From Sphingopyxis bauzanensis (GTDB lineage: Bacteria > Pseudomonadota > Alphaproteobacteria > Sphingomonadales > Sphingomonadaceae): DNA of 64,000 nt. Each line of letters starts with the position of its first letter. Position 1 is the first letter of the stretch. The notes beneath the pieces are model-generated. The model was given only the letters and a program-made list of their open reading frames with translations, searched no databases and was not told the DNA's origin. Location of the stretch: NCBI RefSeq assembly GCF_002205675.1, contig NZ_NISK01000001.1, positions 1,272,320 to 1,336,319 of the forward strand, given 5' to 3'. Made by a program: the position numbers and the translations under genes. Positions 44,177 to 53,100 of this stretch are shown here, one piece after another.

Positions 44177-45100
44177 ATGCTGGGCAAATTCGATGCGCTG
44201 GACCGGCTCGTCCAGCTGCTGCTGCTGGCCGCCGCGGTCGGCGCGATCGCCAATGGCGGCTTCATGCTGGTCGACCCGCTCGCCTGGTATGTCTTCATCC
44301 CGACCGTCATCACCACCGGCCCGCCGAACGCGCATTTCATCCGCGACATCGGGCTGGCATATGTCGGCTCGGGACTGATCCTGCTTTACGCCGCGGGGCA
44401 TCCGATTCTGCGCTGGCGCGCCGCGGTCGTAGGCGGCCTCTGGCTGACGCTCCACGGCTTGCTACATATCTATGAAGTGATCGCGGGCATCTGCGGCCCC
44501 GCGACCTTCTGGGCCGACGCGCCGGGGGTGCTCGGCCACCCCTTGCTCGTCATCGTGGCGCTGACCATCCTGTTCGCGCGCCAGCGGCTCGCCCCCGCGG
44601 GCATCCCCGCGCGCCTGTTCGCGCAGGCCGCGGACAAAGCGACCGGCGGCAACAGCCCCTATCTGCCCGACCTCGTCGCCGCACCGGGCCACGCCGCCGA
44701 AAAATTCCAGCATTTCATGCCCGTCACCGCGCACCGCCAAGCCGCGCCCGCCGAAGCCTTCCACGCCGCGCGGATCGGCGCGACGCTCGCCGCCGATTGC
44801 GGCCCCTGCGCGCTGATCGCCGCCAGGGGCGCGCTCGGCGATGGCGTTGCGCGCGCCATCGTCAATCGCCTGCTCGCCAGCGACCCGCCCGCCGACCCGT
44901 CCGAAGCCTTTGCCTTTGGCGCCGCGGTGGGCAGCCACGACCCCGCCGCCGACGCGCATGGCGCCCAGATCGAGATGCTCTACGGGCGCACCGTCCGCTT
45001 CGAAATGGCGCTGACCGCCGCCACCGTCACCGCCTATCCGGCGCTCAAGCGCGGCCTTGGCTTCGCCACCAGCTGCGCGCTCCACAAGCTCGAGGTTTGA
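44177..45100 (+). CDS. Membrane protein with a C-terminal AhpD-like region
   Basis: This 307-residue protein has about four membrane helices in the first 145 residues (VQLLLLAAAVGAIANGGFML, DIGLAYVGSGLILLYAAG and two more). A soluble part of about 160 residues follows with a CxxC motif in AADCGPCALIAARGALG, resembling the carboxymuconolactone-decarboxylase/AhpD helical domain. The combination is uncommon. A thiol-based redox role at the inner membrane is an inference from the CxxC only. It is followed by the acetyltransferase gene 31 bp away. Confidence 0.65.
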   Translation: MLGKFDALDRLVQLLLLAAAVGAIANGGFMLVDPLAWYVFIPTVITTGPPNAHFIRDIGLAYVGSGLILLYAAGHPILRWRAAVVGGLWLTLHGLLHIYEVIAGICGPATFWADAPGVLGHPLLVIVALTILFARQRLAPAGIPARLFAQAADKATGGNSPYLPDLVAAPGHAAEKFQHFMPVTAHRQAAPAEAFHAARIGATLAADCGPCALIAARGALGDGVARAIVNRLLASDPPADPSEAFAFGAAVGSHDPAADAHGAQIEMLYGRTVRFEMALTAATVTAYPALKRGLGFATSCALHKLEV

Positions 45101-45131
45101 CAGCGCGGACGGACCGCGACACAGCGCCGCG

Positions 45132-45611
45132 ATGGCCATCTCGATCCGCCCCGCCGCCCCCGCCGACCTGCCGCTGATCGCGCAGTTCATCCGCGACCTC
45201 GCCGTCTATGAAAAGCTGGCGCACGAAGTCCGTTTCGACGAAGCCACGCTTGGCGAGAAGCTGTTTGGTCCGCGCCCTTATGCCGAGGTGGTAATCGGCG
45301 AACTCGACGGCGAGCCGCAGGGCTTCGCGCTCTTCTTCCACAATTTCTCGACCTTCGAAGGACGCCCCGGCGTCTATCTCGAAGATCTTTTCGTCCGTCC
45401 AGAGGCGCGCGGATCCGGGCTCGGCAAGGCGATGCTCGCGCATCTGGCTCAGCTGTCCGTGACACGCGACTGCGCGCGGCTGGAATGGAGCGTGCTCGAC
45501 TGGAACACCCCCGCGATCGGATTCTATCAAAACCTCGGCGCAAAGCTGATGGACGAATGGACGGTCATGCGCGTCGATGGCGACGCGCTGACCGAACTGG
45601 CCGCTGCCTGA
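45132..45611 (+). CDS. GNAT-family N-acetyltransferase (diamine/spermidine type)
   Basis: This 159-residue acetyltransferase begins AISIRPAAPADLPLIAQFIR then DLAVYEKLAHEV, the family signature of SAT1-like diamine acetyltransferases. The RPEARGSGLGKAMLAHLA acetyl-CoA loop and VLDWNTPAIGFYQNLGA follow. It probably acts on polyamines or thialysine by family resemblance. It is a close neighbour of the membrane protein and is probably cotranscribed. Confidence 0.88.
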   Translation: MAISIRPAAPADLPLIAQFIRDLAVYEKLAHEVRFDEATLGEKLFGPRPYAEVVIGELDGEPQGFALFFHNFSTFEGRPGVYLEDLFVRPEARGSGLGKAMLAHLAQLSVTRDCARLEWSVLDWNTPAIGFYQNLGAKLMDEWTVMRVDGDALTELAAA

Positions 45612-45764
45612 TCTACAAAAAGGACAGCAATTTCAGTCCCGCCTGCGCGCCATTTGCTACATCGCCCCAATCATGCTCTCCTGATCCTGGGCCGCACCGG
45701 GCTCGCATGTTTGCGAGCGAGTCGTTCCTCCTCAACGGAGGCCGACGACAACAGGGGAAAGACC

Positions 45765-46232
45765 ATGCACAGCAAGTTGTATGCCGCTTCAGCGGCCCTT
45801 TTCGTGATAGCGATGGCGCCGCTTGCCAGCGCCCAGATGCCGACCTGGTCGGCGGAACAGACCGAGGCGTGGAAAGTCGTCCAGCAAAGCTGGGTCGACG
45901 ACGTCGCGCAGAATGGCAAATGGCCCGCCAACTATGCCGACCCACAGATGGTCGTATGGTCGTCCGAATTCGCCGCGCCGCGCGGCAAGGATTCGGCGGT
46001 GCGCTGGACCAAGTTCCAGAATACCCAGGGCAAGGTCATCCAATATGAGCTGAGCCCGCAGTCGATCTCGCTCAGCGGCGATACTGCGGTGGTCACTTAC
46101 GCACTGACCATCGTCAGCCAGCGCGGGACCGACAAACCCGACTGGGGCAAGGAAGCGATCGTCGAAACGCTGGTGCGCACCACCACCGGCTGGAAATTCC
46201 TGTCTTCGACGAGCTTCGCGCTTGGCAAATAG
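45765..46232 (+). CDS. Secreted protein, NTF2/DUF4440-like
   Basis: This 155-residue protein has a signal peptide (MHSKLYAASAALFVIAMAPL). A small mature domain with a WSAEQTEAWKVVQQSWVDDV start and a GDTAVVTYALTIVSQR strand fits the NTF2-like SnoaL/DUF4440 fold. Function is unknown and a periplasmic location is predicted. ATG at 45765 has AGGGGAAAGACC upstream. Confidence 0.75.
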   Translation: MHSKLYAASAALFVIAMAPLASAQMPTWSAEQTEAWKVVQQSWVDDVAQNGKWPANYADPQMVVWSSEFAAPRGKDSAVRWTKFQNTQGKVIQYELSPQSISLSGDTAVVTYALTIVSQRGTDKPDWGKEAIVETLVRTTTGWKFLSSTSFALGK

Positions 46233-46280
46233 GGGATTGCGGCGGTTAGCGTCCACCGTTTCCGCTTGTCGGAAATTGCC

Positions 46281-47390
46281 CTAGCGGCCCGGGCGTGGCC
46301 GCCGCCGTTCCATCGGCCAGCTTGGCATATGCGCGTCGGACAGCCGTTTGGCTTCGCCCGGCGCCACGCCTAGGTCGGTAAGCACACGCACGAGCGCCTC
46401 GGCGGGCGTGACGGTGATATCGGGCTGCACCCCGTTACGCTCCCAATCCTTGCCGGTAACCGGATCAAAGGTTCGCCCGACCGGGATGAAGGCGCGATAA
46501 CCCCCGCCCAGCTCCTCGCCGCGGCCAAAATGATTGGCGCCTGCGGTCGGCGCGCCGACCAGCGTCCCGCGGCGCGTATGTTTCATTGCCAGTGCAAAAT
46601 GTTCGGCCGCCGATGCGCTGGCGCCCGACGTCAGCACATAGACTTTCGCGTCGCGCAGCCGCACGTCGGTGTTCGGCGTCGCCCAATGCTCGCGCGTCAC
46701 CATGCCAGCGTCGCCCTCGGCCCGCCGCATCGACGGCAGCCCGGCAATCGGCGAACCCCCACGCGCATCGACCGACGCGCGCGTCGCCATCGTCACCAGC
46801 CGCGTTTCCTGGTCGAACAGCCACGGAAAGATGACATCCATCTGGTCGAGCCCGCCGCCATTGTGGGTGCGGATGTCAAAGATGATCGCCTTCGCATCGG
46901 CGTGATCGGCCATGAACTTCGCGGCCTGCGCAGTCACGTCCGCATCCATCGGAAAGACGTTGAAGCGCACGAACGCAATCCCCGGCGCGATCCACCCTGC
47001 CTGCTCGACCGGCACCTTCGGCGGGCGTGGCGTCGATGCTGCCCCGCCTGCTACGGCGCCATTGGCCGCGGCCGTTTCCGGCACGCGCAACCGCAAATGT
47101 CCGTCGGGCGACACCGCATTCACATCCCGATCGATCGCCTGCCCCAAGGCTTCGCCGGTCAGGCTGACATAGCGTCCCGCCGCAATTCCCGCGCGCAGTG
47201 CGGCCGCGTAACGCTCGCCGGTTTCGGGATAGACATAGTCGCTCTGGAGCAGCGCCGCATAGGTTTCAGCGACCTTTTCGGCGCTCACGTCGTCCGCCGC
47301 CAACGCCGGCGACGACGCCATCATCGGCGCGGCTATCGTTCCGGCGGTGAGCAGCAGCGCAGGCAAAATAAGGGAAGCGCGAATCATCAT
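46281..47390 (-). CDS. Secreted S41-family peptidase (second copy of the type)
   Basis: This 369-residue protein has a signal peptide and an S41 core. The substrate strand is AIIFDIRTHNGGGLDQMDVI. The nucleophile region is VYVLTSGASASAAEHFALAM, then GTLVGAPTAGANHFGRGEEL. It resembles the S41 gene at 19389 in order of motifs but has no MarR partner. ATG at 47390 is chosen because GGAG precedes it; TTG at 47399 would bury that site. Short inverted repeats (TGTAT-N10-ATACA) lie just upstream. Confidence 0.88.
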   Translation of the reverse strand: MMIRASLILPALLLTAGTIAAPMMASSPALAADDVSAEKVAETYAALLQSDYVYPETGERYAAALRAGIAAGRYVSLTGEALGQAIDRDVNAVSPDGHLRLRVPETAAANGAVAGGAASTPRPPKVPVEQAGWIAPGIAFVRFNVFPMDADVTAQAAKFMADHADAKAIIFDIRTHNGGGLDQMDVIFPWLFDQETRLVTMATRASVDARGGSPIAGLPSMRRAEGDAGMVTREHWATPNTDVRLRDAKVYVLTSGASASAAEHFALAMKHTRRGTLVGAPTAGANHFGRGEELGGGYRAFIPVGRTFDPVTGKDWERNGVQPDITVTPAEALVRVLTDLGVAPGEAKRLSDAHMPSWPMERRRPRPGR

Positions 47391-47471
47391 TGTCTCCAAT
47401 CCAACTCCGGTTGGACCGAGTGTATCACATCAGCAATACAGTTCAACTACATTTGTGGTCGATAGCCGAAA

Positions 47472-47669
47472 TCAGCGTTTGCGCGCAAACCACACCAGAA
47501 AGATGCCGACCACCGCGAGCACCACGCCGTTGCGCGTCCAGGTGGTGTCTCCCAGCATGAAGCTGCTCGCCGGCCAGCGCACGATGTCGAGTCCCTGCAA
47601 CGCCCACAGCCCGCCGACCAATATCATCGCGACTCCGACAATTGCGAGAACGCCCTTCAATGCACCCAT
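47472..47669 (-). CDS. Small two-helix membrane protein
   Basis: This 65-residue protein has two hydrophobic helices (VLAIVGVAMILVGGLWALQG and NGVVLAVVGIFLVWFARKR) joined by a short polar loop. A longer frame upstream reads through the acyltransferase gene in another frame and is not used. GGGGGACACATC precedes the ATG. It lies 11 bp after the acyltransferase gene on the same strand and may be cotranscribed. Function is unknown. Confidence 0.6.
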   Translation of the reverse strand: MGALKGVLAIVGVAMILVGGLWALQGLDIVRWPASSFMLGDTTWTRNGVVLAVVGIFLVWFARKR

Positions 47670-47680
47670 GATGTGTCCCC

Positions 47681-48817
47681 CTATTGGCGCTGCAATCCGA
47701 TCAGCGGTCGCAGCCACCCGATGCTGCGCCCGATCCAATAGAAAAGCCAGCATCCTGTCACCGTCGACGCTAGCAGGATGAGGAAGGATGGTAGCGCGGT
47801 AATATTGGCCCGGAGCAGGTACCAGCCGACAATGACGATAATCGTCTGGTGGATGATGTAAAAGGGAAACACCGCCTCGGCGAGCATCGCGCGCCGCGGA
47901 TGGTCGCGGTTCCAATAGACGTCGGCGACGCCGATCAGCGCAATGATCGTCGCCCACCCCTGCACTTGCCGCGCCAGATGATAGATCAGGATCGCCCAGT
48001 CGGGCGCGCGGATGTCGCCGGGCCAGGTCCCTTCGACCCAAGCGATGGGCGCGAAGGCGAGCACCGCCAGCACCGCGGCAATTTTCCAGCACCGCGTCAC
48101 CGCCTCGAACAACATAGGCCGCACGCGCAGCAGCCAGCCGATCGTGAATGCGACAAGATAGTGAAGATGCGACGGTCCGTCGTCGAACAGCGCATGCGTC
48201 TCGTCATGCTCGGGGAAGGCCACGTAAATGGCGATCCAAAGCAGCATCGGGACGACGAGCAAACCCCATCCGCGCAGCAGCCGCTCTGCCCCGTTGGCAA
48301 CCTGCGCGCGCGCCGTCGCGGGGATGACGGCGATCACCAGCGCCGCAAGCATCGTGTAAACCCACAGGTACACGACAAACCACAGATGCTGCCAGGTCGG
48401 CAGCGCAATGCCGTCGATAAACTGAAAACCGAAATAATCGTGTAGCCAGAAATGCAGGAAACCGTGCGGATAGCCGTGCTGCCCCGCCAGGTCGATCCAC
48501 GGCTGCGGCGGAATGATAAACACAGCCCCAAAAAGCAGCGGGACCAGCAACCGCGCACTGCGCGACTGCGCGAACGCGCCGCTACCGCCAAGCTTGGCGA
48601 ACAACGCCGCGCTCGCATAGCCCGACACGAGGAACAGCAAAGCCAGTCGCCAGCCGTTCGTCGCCAGCATCGGGATCGTCACCCACTCAAGCGGCTGCGC
48701 GATTTTGACATGCCAGCCCCACGGCACGAAATACATGCCTACATGATAGAGGATCAGCAGCGCGAAGGCTCCGATCCGCAGCCAGTCCATGCCGTGATGG
48801 CGTTGCGCGGTCCCCAA
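47681..48817 (-). CDS. Acyltransferase family 3 membrane protein
   Basis: This 378-residue protein has 10 or so membrane helices. The start MDWLRIGAFALLILYHVGMY carries the conserved Arg and His of acyltransferase 3 (OpgC/OafA-like) enzymes. They transfer acyl groups to envelope glycans. The target here is unknown. The small membrane protein gene follows with an 11-bp gap, and a family A repeat stands upstream. Confidence 0.88.
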   Translation of the reverse strand: MGTAQRHHGMDWLRIGAFALLILYHVGMYFVPWGWHVKIAQPLEWVTIPMLATNGWRLALLFLVSGYASAALFAKLGGSGAFAQSRSARLLVPLLFGAVFIIPPQPWIDLAGQHGYPHGFLHFWLHDYFGFQFIDGIALPTWQHLWFVVYLWVYTMLAALVIAVIPATARAQVANGAERLLRGWGLLVVPMLLWIAIYVAFPEHDETHALFDDGPSHLHYLVAFTIGWLLRVRPMLFEAVTRCWKIAAVLAVLAFAPIAWVEGTWPGDIRAPDWAILIYHLARQVQGWATIIALIGVADVYWNRDHPRRAMLAEAVFPFYIIHQTIIVIVGWYLLRANITALPSFLILLASTVTGCWLFYWIGRSIGWLRPLIGLQRQ

Positions 48818-48830
48818 TGCCCCCTCCGTT

Positions 48831-48906
48831 CGTCATCGCGAGCGCAGCGAAGCAACCCAGAGCGGGTTACGCAACTCTGGATTGCTTAGCTGCGCTCGCA
48901 ATGGCG
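48831..48906. repeat. Palindromic intergenic repeat, family A (boundary copy)
   Basis: This 76-bp copy, CGTCATCGCGAGCGCAGCGA to GCTGCGCTCGCAATGGCG, has inner arms CAACCCAG/CTCTGGATTG. It lies immediately before the lower-G+C regulatory island, so it marks the edge of ordinary chromosomal sequence. Confidence 0.88.
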
Positions 48907-49306
48907 ATCCTAATTCTCCACTGCCCTGCCATCCGGCATCCCGGCCTTCGCGGGAACACGGATGTTATAACTCGCTGGAACTCGTCATCTGAGCCCTCTT
49001 GCCGATCAGAATATTGGCTGGTTTGCGCCGCACTGCGCCGCCGTAGGAGTTTGGAGGCAGCAGAGTCTTGTCGCTCGCGACATTGACCGCGCGGCGCCCC
49101 GCCGCGTTGCTCGCACTCTACCAGGTTGAGGCGAGCACCGGTGCATCTTCCGGGCCGAGTCCGAGTGCCCGCACCAAGGTCAGGAAAGCCGGTCCGATTG
49201 CAGGGGATAGGGGCCTGACTAGTTTGGGCAATCCGCACCCATAGAAATTTGCAAGTTGACCATTGTTCGATTTCCTTCACCGTTCCAGCCTGATATCGCA
49301 GAACCA
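48907..49306. other. 400-bp stretch at the island's left edge
   Basis: No intact gene is seen. On the minus strand a frame ending at TAG 49118-49120 gives a short, well-conserved-looking tail (PAFLTLVRALGLGPEDAPVL, then ASTW) with no start nearby, so it may be the end of a degraded gene. The rest is featureless. Confidence 0.4.
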
Positions 49307-50494
49307 ATGCCGGATGAAAATGCTTCTGTGGATTGGTCAGTGGTCCCCGAGAGTGGGGATAGTCAGCCGAGCGGATATTACAAGAAAATGTACGAGCGCG
49401 CCTCCCGTCTGGGTAGGATTGGAGTTTGGGAGTGCGACCTGGCCACGGAGGCCCTGACCTGGACCGACACGGTGTACGACCTCTTCGACCTACCGAGGCA
49501 ATCTCTGCTCCGCCGTGCCGAGACGCTGGCCGTCTACGAGCCGCATTCGCGCCGTGAGATGGAGAAACGGCGCGCAAAAGCTATCGCGAGCTGCTCAACT
49601 TTCACCGTCGACGTGGCTATCCATACAGCGCGGGGCAATTTGCGCTGGATCAGAATTACCGGTGACGTCGAGCAGGAGAATGGGCGCGCGGTACGGATTT
49701 ATGGCACGAAGCAAGATATCACCGCTGAAAAAGAGGCGCAGCTTCGGGTCGCAGCATTGCAGTCGGAGTTGATTCACCAGTCACGCGTCAGCGCGATTGA
49801 TGCCATGCGATCCACCCTGGCTCACGAGTTGAACCAGCCGCTTGCGGCGATTACTGTTTACGCGGCGGCATTGCAAAATGTCGTGAAGGCGGATTCTGTC
49901 GATCGCAAAGCAACCGTAGAAATCATTGAAGAAATTGGAAAGTGCACGTCCAGAGCTGCAAGCATTTTGCGCGATGCCCGAAATTTGTCGGCCATCCAGC
50001 AACGAGAGCCGACCTTATTCGATCTGGCCAGTGCGGTTCGGGAGGCCTGCCGGATAGCGCTGGCAGGGGGCTCCACCGATCTCAAGCTATTCTACGACGT
50101 GCCAGAAGATTTGCATGGGATTGGCGACCCCATTCAGATCCAGCAGGTTGTGATCAATCTTATCCGTAACGCCTGCGAAGCGATGGTGGGATCCGAGCGG
50201 GAAGAAATTACCATTGCTGCGACGGAAAAGAATGGATTTGCAGAAGTTTCAATTTGCGACTCAGGTGGTGGAATCCCGGCCGATATACTTCCGACGATCT
50301 TCGACGCATTTGTAACGACCAAAGCCGATGGGACCGGCATTGGCCTCTCGATCGGGCGAACAATCATCGAAGCACATTCGGGAAAGCTAACGGCCCAAAA
50401 CAACGCGGCGGGCGGAGCTACGTTTCGCTTCACGATGCCGTCGAAGGGGGCATCCACCCCATCAGTTCACTTGGCCGACAGAATGATCATGTGA
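49307..50494 (+). CDS. PAS sensor histidine kinase (NtrB/FixL-like) 1
   Basis: This 395-residue soluble kinase has a PAS domain (about 25-150, starting ASRLGRIGVWECDLATEALT) and a NtrB-type HisKA. The phospho-acceptor is His in STLAHELNQPLAAITVYAAAL (about residue 185). The ATPase has N box VVINLIRNACEAM and GTGIGLSIGRTIIEAHSGKL. There is no membrane segment. The start is uncertain between ATG 49307 and TTG 49256. It neighbours a second kinase of the same class and a FixJ-type regulator. A hairpin follows its stop. Confidence 0.82.
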   Translation: MPDENASVDWSVVPESGDSQPSGYYKKMYERASRLGRIGVWECDLATEALTWTDTVYDLFDLPRQSLLRRAETLAVYEPHSRREMEKRRAKAIASCSTFTVDVAIHTARGNLRWIRITGDVEQENGRAVRIYGTKQDITAEKEAQLRVAALQSELIHQSRVSAIDAMRSTLAHELNQPLAAITVYAAALQNVVKADSVDRKATVEIIEEIGKCTSRAASILRDARNLSAIQQREPTLFDLASAVREACRIALAGGSTDLKLFYDVPEDLHGIGDPIQIQQVVINLIRNACEAMVGSEREEITIAATEKNGFAEVSICDSGGGIPADILPTIFDAFVTTKADGTGIGLSIGRTIIEAHSGKLTAQNNAAGGATFRFTMPSKGASTPSVHLADRMIM

Positions 50495-50793
50495 ACGGCC
50501 ATTTAGAGCTTGATGCAGATCACCGATCCTGCCTGCAATGATTGACGGCGGACCGTGTGGGGACGATCCGCCGTCTTGGAAGGGACCAACCTTCTGCTAA
50601 GCCTTATGACCCGGCCGCCGTTAAGGGGTGATAAGGGTTAAAACAGTAGAAATACGGTACAGCGGTGTCCGCCTGGAAGCCAGACATCCCGACATTAGAT
50701 CGCGCACCGCCGACTACAATCACGAGAAGTTGGCGAACTTGCCGGCTGAGAGCGAAGAATCTATAATGTTTAAGTGGATCGGGGAGGACGAAT
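50495..50793 (+). other. Intergenic stretch between the two kinases
   Basis: The 299-bp gap begins with a hairpin (50544-50575). It then has a low-complexity stretch that includes GGTTAAAACAGTAGAAATACG. GGGGAGG directly precedes the second kinase. No additional gene is seen. Confidence 0.6.
50544..50575 (+). terminator. Terminator-like hairpin after kinase 1
   Basis: A 9-bp perfect stem, GACGGCGGA/TCCGCCGTC, stands 49 bp past the kinase 1 stop, with only two T after it. Confidence 0.6.
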
Positions 50794-52344
50794 TTGGGCA
50801 AACAGGAGAATTCGGTAGCCTCCCACATCCCAAAAAGCGTGCCACCTTTTGTGGTTGCGGCGGAACCTGCGCGCATTCCGGTAATATTCGTAAAAGACAG
50901 CGCCCAGATCGATTCCGTTATTTTTGCCAACCAAAGTTTTCTGTCGCTGACGGGACTGACACATGCTGACGTTCTGGGTCGACCAATCGCCGCAGTATTG
51001 GGAGCACTTACCGATCCTGCAACACTGACAAAAATTGGGAAAATCATGCGGGCTGGTCCGCCAGCGGTATGGGAGATGCCGTGTCATCGCCACAATGGTT
51101 CGGCGTTTTTTGTGAGTGTGCTCGCGACGTCCGTTTGCAGCGAAAAAAACGAGCATTTGCAAACTTGCCTGTCCTTCTACCTTCTCGACGAGGGCTTTGA
51201 GCGCCTGTTGAATATTCCCAGCGAAGCTCGGGCCATCTATGAAAAAACCCCCGGCTTCATCGCCTACGGCGAAGGTCCAGAGCATCGCTTCAGCTTCGCC
51301 AACGAGTCCTATAAAAAATTCGTCGGCTGCGACAAACTGGAAGGACTGACAGTTGCGGAAGCGATGCCCGACATCGCGGCTCAAGGTTTCGTCGCTGTTC
51401 TGGATCGGGTGTTCCAAACAGGCGAGCCTTATCGCGGCGAAAGCGTCCCCTTTGATCTTCCCGACCGTGAGAGCGGTCAGAAAGTGCGGCGCTATGCGGA
51501 TTTCATCTATCATCCCATCCGCAACGAAAACCGCCAGATCGTCGGGATTTTCTGCGAGGGATATGATGTCACTGAGCGGCGGATGGCCGAGGCGAAGGTG
51601 GAATTGCTACAAGCGGAGCTACGCCATTCGTCGCGAGTGAATGCGATGGGAACAATGGCAGCGACACTTGCCCACGAACTGAACCAGCCGTTGAGTGCGA
51701 TCGCAAATTATTCAGCAGCCTGTCTGCGGTTGATCGACCCTGCAGATGAGAAGGCGGCACTTCTTCTTGAGGCCGTGCGCGCCATCAATGTCACCTCTCA
51801 ACGTGCCGGCAACATCATCCGGGGGCTCCGCAACCTTGCAAGTCGGCGTGAATCTAGCCGTGTAACATTTGATCTGAAGACGACGCTTGAGGAATCTCTG
51901 AATTTGGTGCGGAGTGGGATGTCACGCGATATTACGGCGAAGATCGATATCCCCGATGGCCTCGAAATCTATGCTGACCCGGTCCAGATTCAGCAAGTTG
52001 TCGTCAATTTACTGCATAACGCTTGCGACGCCGTCCGCGACGCCCAGGTAAAGGAAATTTCGCTGGAAGCGGTGGCCGCAGGTAGGGAAGTCGAGATTAT
52101 TGTACGCGATACAGGATCAGGTGTGTCGGTCGAGGCGGCAAACCATATCTTCAATTGGTCCGAAACTACCAAGGAAGGTGGAATGGGTCTTGGTCTATCG
52201 ATTTGCCGAACGATCGTTGAAAGCCATCGCGGACGTATTTGGCTGCAAGAAACCAGTTCAACCGGATCTGCCTTCCATTTTACGATCCCAAAATCACCGA
52301 TGCCCCTATCCGACAAACGATCCGGAAAGATCCCGAAGATCTGA
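50794..52344 (+). CDS. PAS/degenerate-LOV sensor histidine kinase 2
   Basis: This 516-residue kinase has two PAS-type domains. The first (about 20-130) has a LOV-like outline (ANQSFLSLTGLTHADVLGRP) but lacks the photoactive Cys of the GRNCRFLQ motif. The second (about 150-265) ends FCEGYDVTERRMAE. The NtrB-type HisKA has its His in LAHELNQPLSAIANYSAACL and the ATPase motifs follow. TTG at 50794 is preferred because GGGGAGG lies six bases upstream. It is in the same class as kinase 1 and both may serve the FixJ-type regulator. Confidence 0.85.
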   Translation: MGKQENSVASHIPKSVPPFVVAAEPARIPVIFVKDSAQIDSVIFANQSFLSLTGLTHADVLGRPIAAVLGALTDPATLTKIGKIMRAGPPAVWEMPCHRHNGSAFFVSVLATSVCSEKNEHLQTCLSFYLLDEGFERLLNIPSEARAIYEKTPGFIAYGEGPEHRFSFANESYKKFVGCDKLEGLTVAEAMPDIAAQGFVAVLDRVFQTGEPYRGESVPFDLPDRESGQKVRRYADFIYHPIRNENRQIVGIFCEGYDVTERRMAEAKVELLQAELRHSSRVNAMGTMAATLAHELNQPLSAIANYSAACLRLIDPADEKAALLLEAVRAINVTSQRAGNIIRGLRNLASRRESSRVTFDLKTTLEESLNLVRSGMSRDITAKIDIPDGLEIYADPVQIQQVVVNLLHNACDAVRDAQVKEISLEAVAAGREVEIIVRDTGSGVSVEAANHIFNWSETTKEGGMGLGLSICRTIVESHRGRIWLQETSSTGSAFHFTIPKSPMPLSDKRSGKIPKI

Positions 52345-52357
52345 AAATGCGCAAGTT

Positions 52358-52792
52358 TCATTCTGAGCCGTTATGGCGCACAAACTCAAGGAGCAAATCA
52401 CGCAGCCAACGGGTTTCCTGCCGACGGTCAGCCACAGAACTGGCGCGCCGCAACCGCGCCAGATTTCGGATGACGAACCGGGACGGACCGGAATAGGCTA
52501 GGTCCCAATCGCTAAAGAGCCTTTCGGAAATTTTTTCCCTCGCCATGACGACGATGTGATCGTGGCGGGGATCGGCGAGAATAGAGGCCATCACCGTATC
52601 GACCTCTGCAGCTTTTCCTTCGAGAACTTGGACGAAATGCTCGCCCGTGAACATTAGCGCGCCCGTGATCTGGCTTACGCGATTTCTGGAGATTGATTTC
52701 GCAACAATGTCATGGACGGCAGAGTCTGCGTCGGCCGGAGGTATCTGACTCTGGCTGACGTAAAAAGTGGTCATTAGTGTTGATGGTTCCAT
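52358..52792 (-). CDS. BLUF-domain blue-light sensor (second copy)
   Basis: This 144-residue BLUF protein has photocycle residues Tyr11, Asn37 and Gln55, with Trp96. The Met that usually follows two positions after Trp is Leu98. Two extra residues separate Tyr and Asn relative to AppA. An excellent ribosome site (GGAGG) precedes the ATG at 52792. It faces kinase 2 tail to tail. Just upstream on the same strand lies the remnant of an EAL phosphodiesterase gene, so an EAL-BLUF pair may once have existed. Confidence 0.85.
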   Translation of the reverse strand: MEPSTLMTTFYVSQSQIPPADADSAVHDIVAKSISRNRVSQITGALMFTGEHFVQVLEGKAAEVDTVMASILADPRHDHIVVMAREKISERLFSDWDLAYSGPSRFVIRNLARLRRASSVADRRQETRWLRDLLLEFVRHNGSE

Positions 52793-52846
52793 GCGTTTTA
52801 CCCCCTCCGTGCCAACGAAATTTCTCGATCAGGGCATGATTTCTGA

Positions 52847-53100
52847 TTAGCTGCGGAACTTGGCGCGCCGGTACAGCGCGACCATAAAAAATCCTTGACC
52901 AAAATCGCAACCGTGCTGACGCACAAATCGCGAATGTGTGATCGTTTCAAAGCCTTCGGTCACGGTCTTTATGCCGAGACTTTTTCCCAATACGATGAGG
53001 GCGCGGACGATCACGGTGTCACTCGGATCGCTGCCGATCCCCCCAATAAATGAACGGTGATCTTGAAATTATCGGAGCAATCCAAAGCGTGCGCGCAAAT
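52847..53100 (-). pseudogene. Remnant of an EAL-domain c-di-GMP phosphodiesterase
   Basis: On the minus strand a frame ending at TAA 52847-52849 reads RSFIGGIGSDPSDTVIVRAL then GKSLGIKTVTEGFETI and RQHGCDFGQGFF. These are the C-terminal motifs of an EAL domain. Just upstream the frame changes and FKI appears where KID is expected, so a base is missing near 53060. No start and no EAL motif remain. It ends 54 bp before the BLUF gene, on the same strand. Confidence 0.75.
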
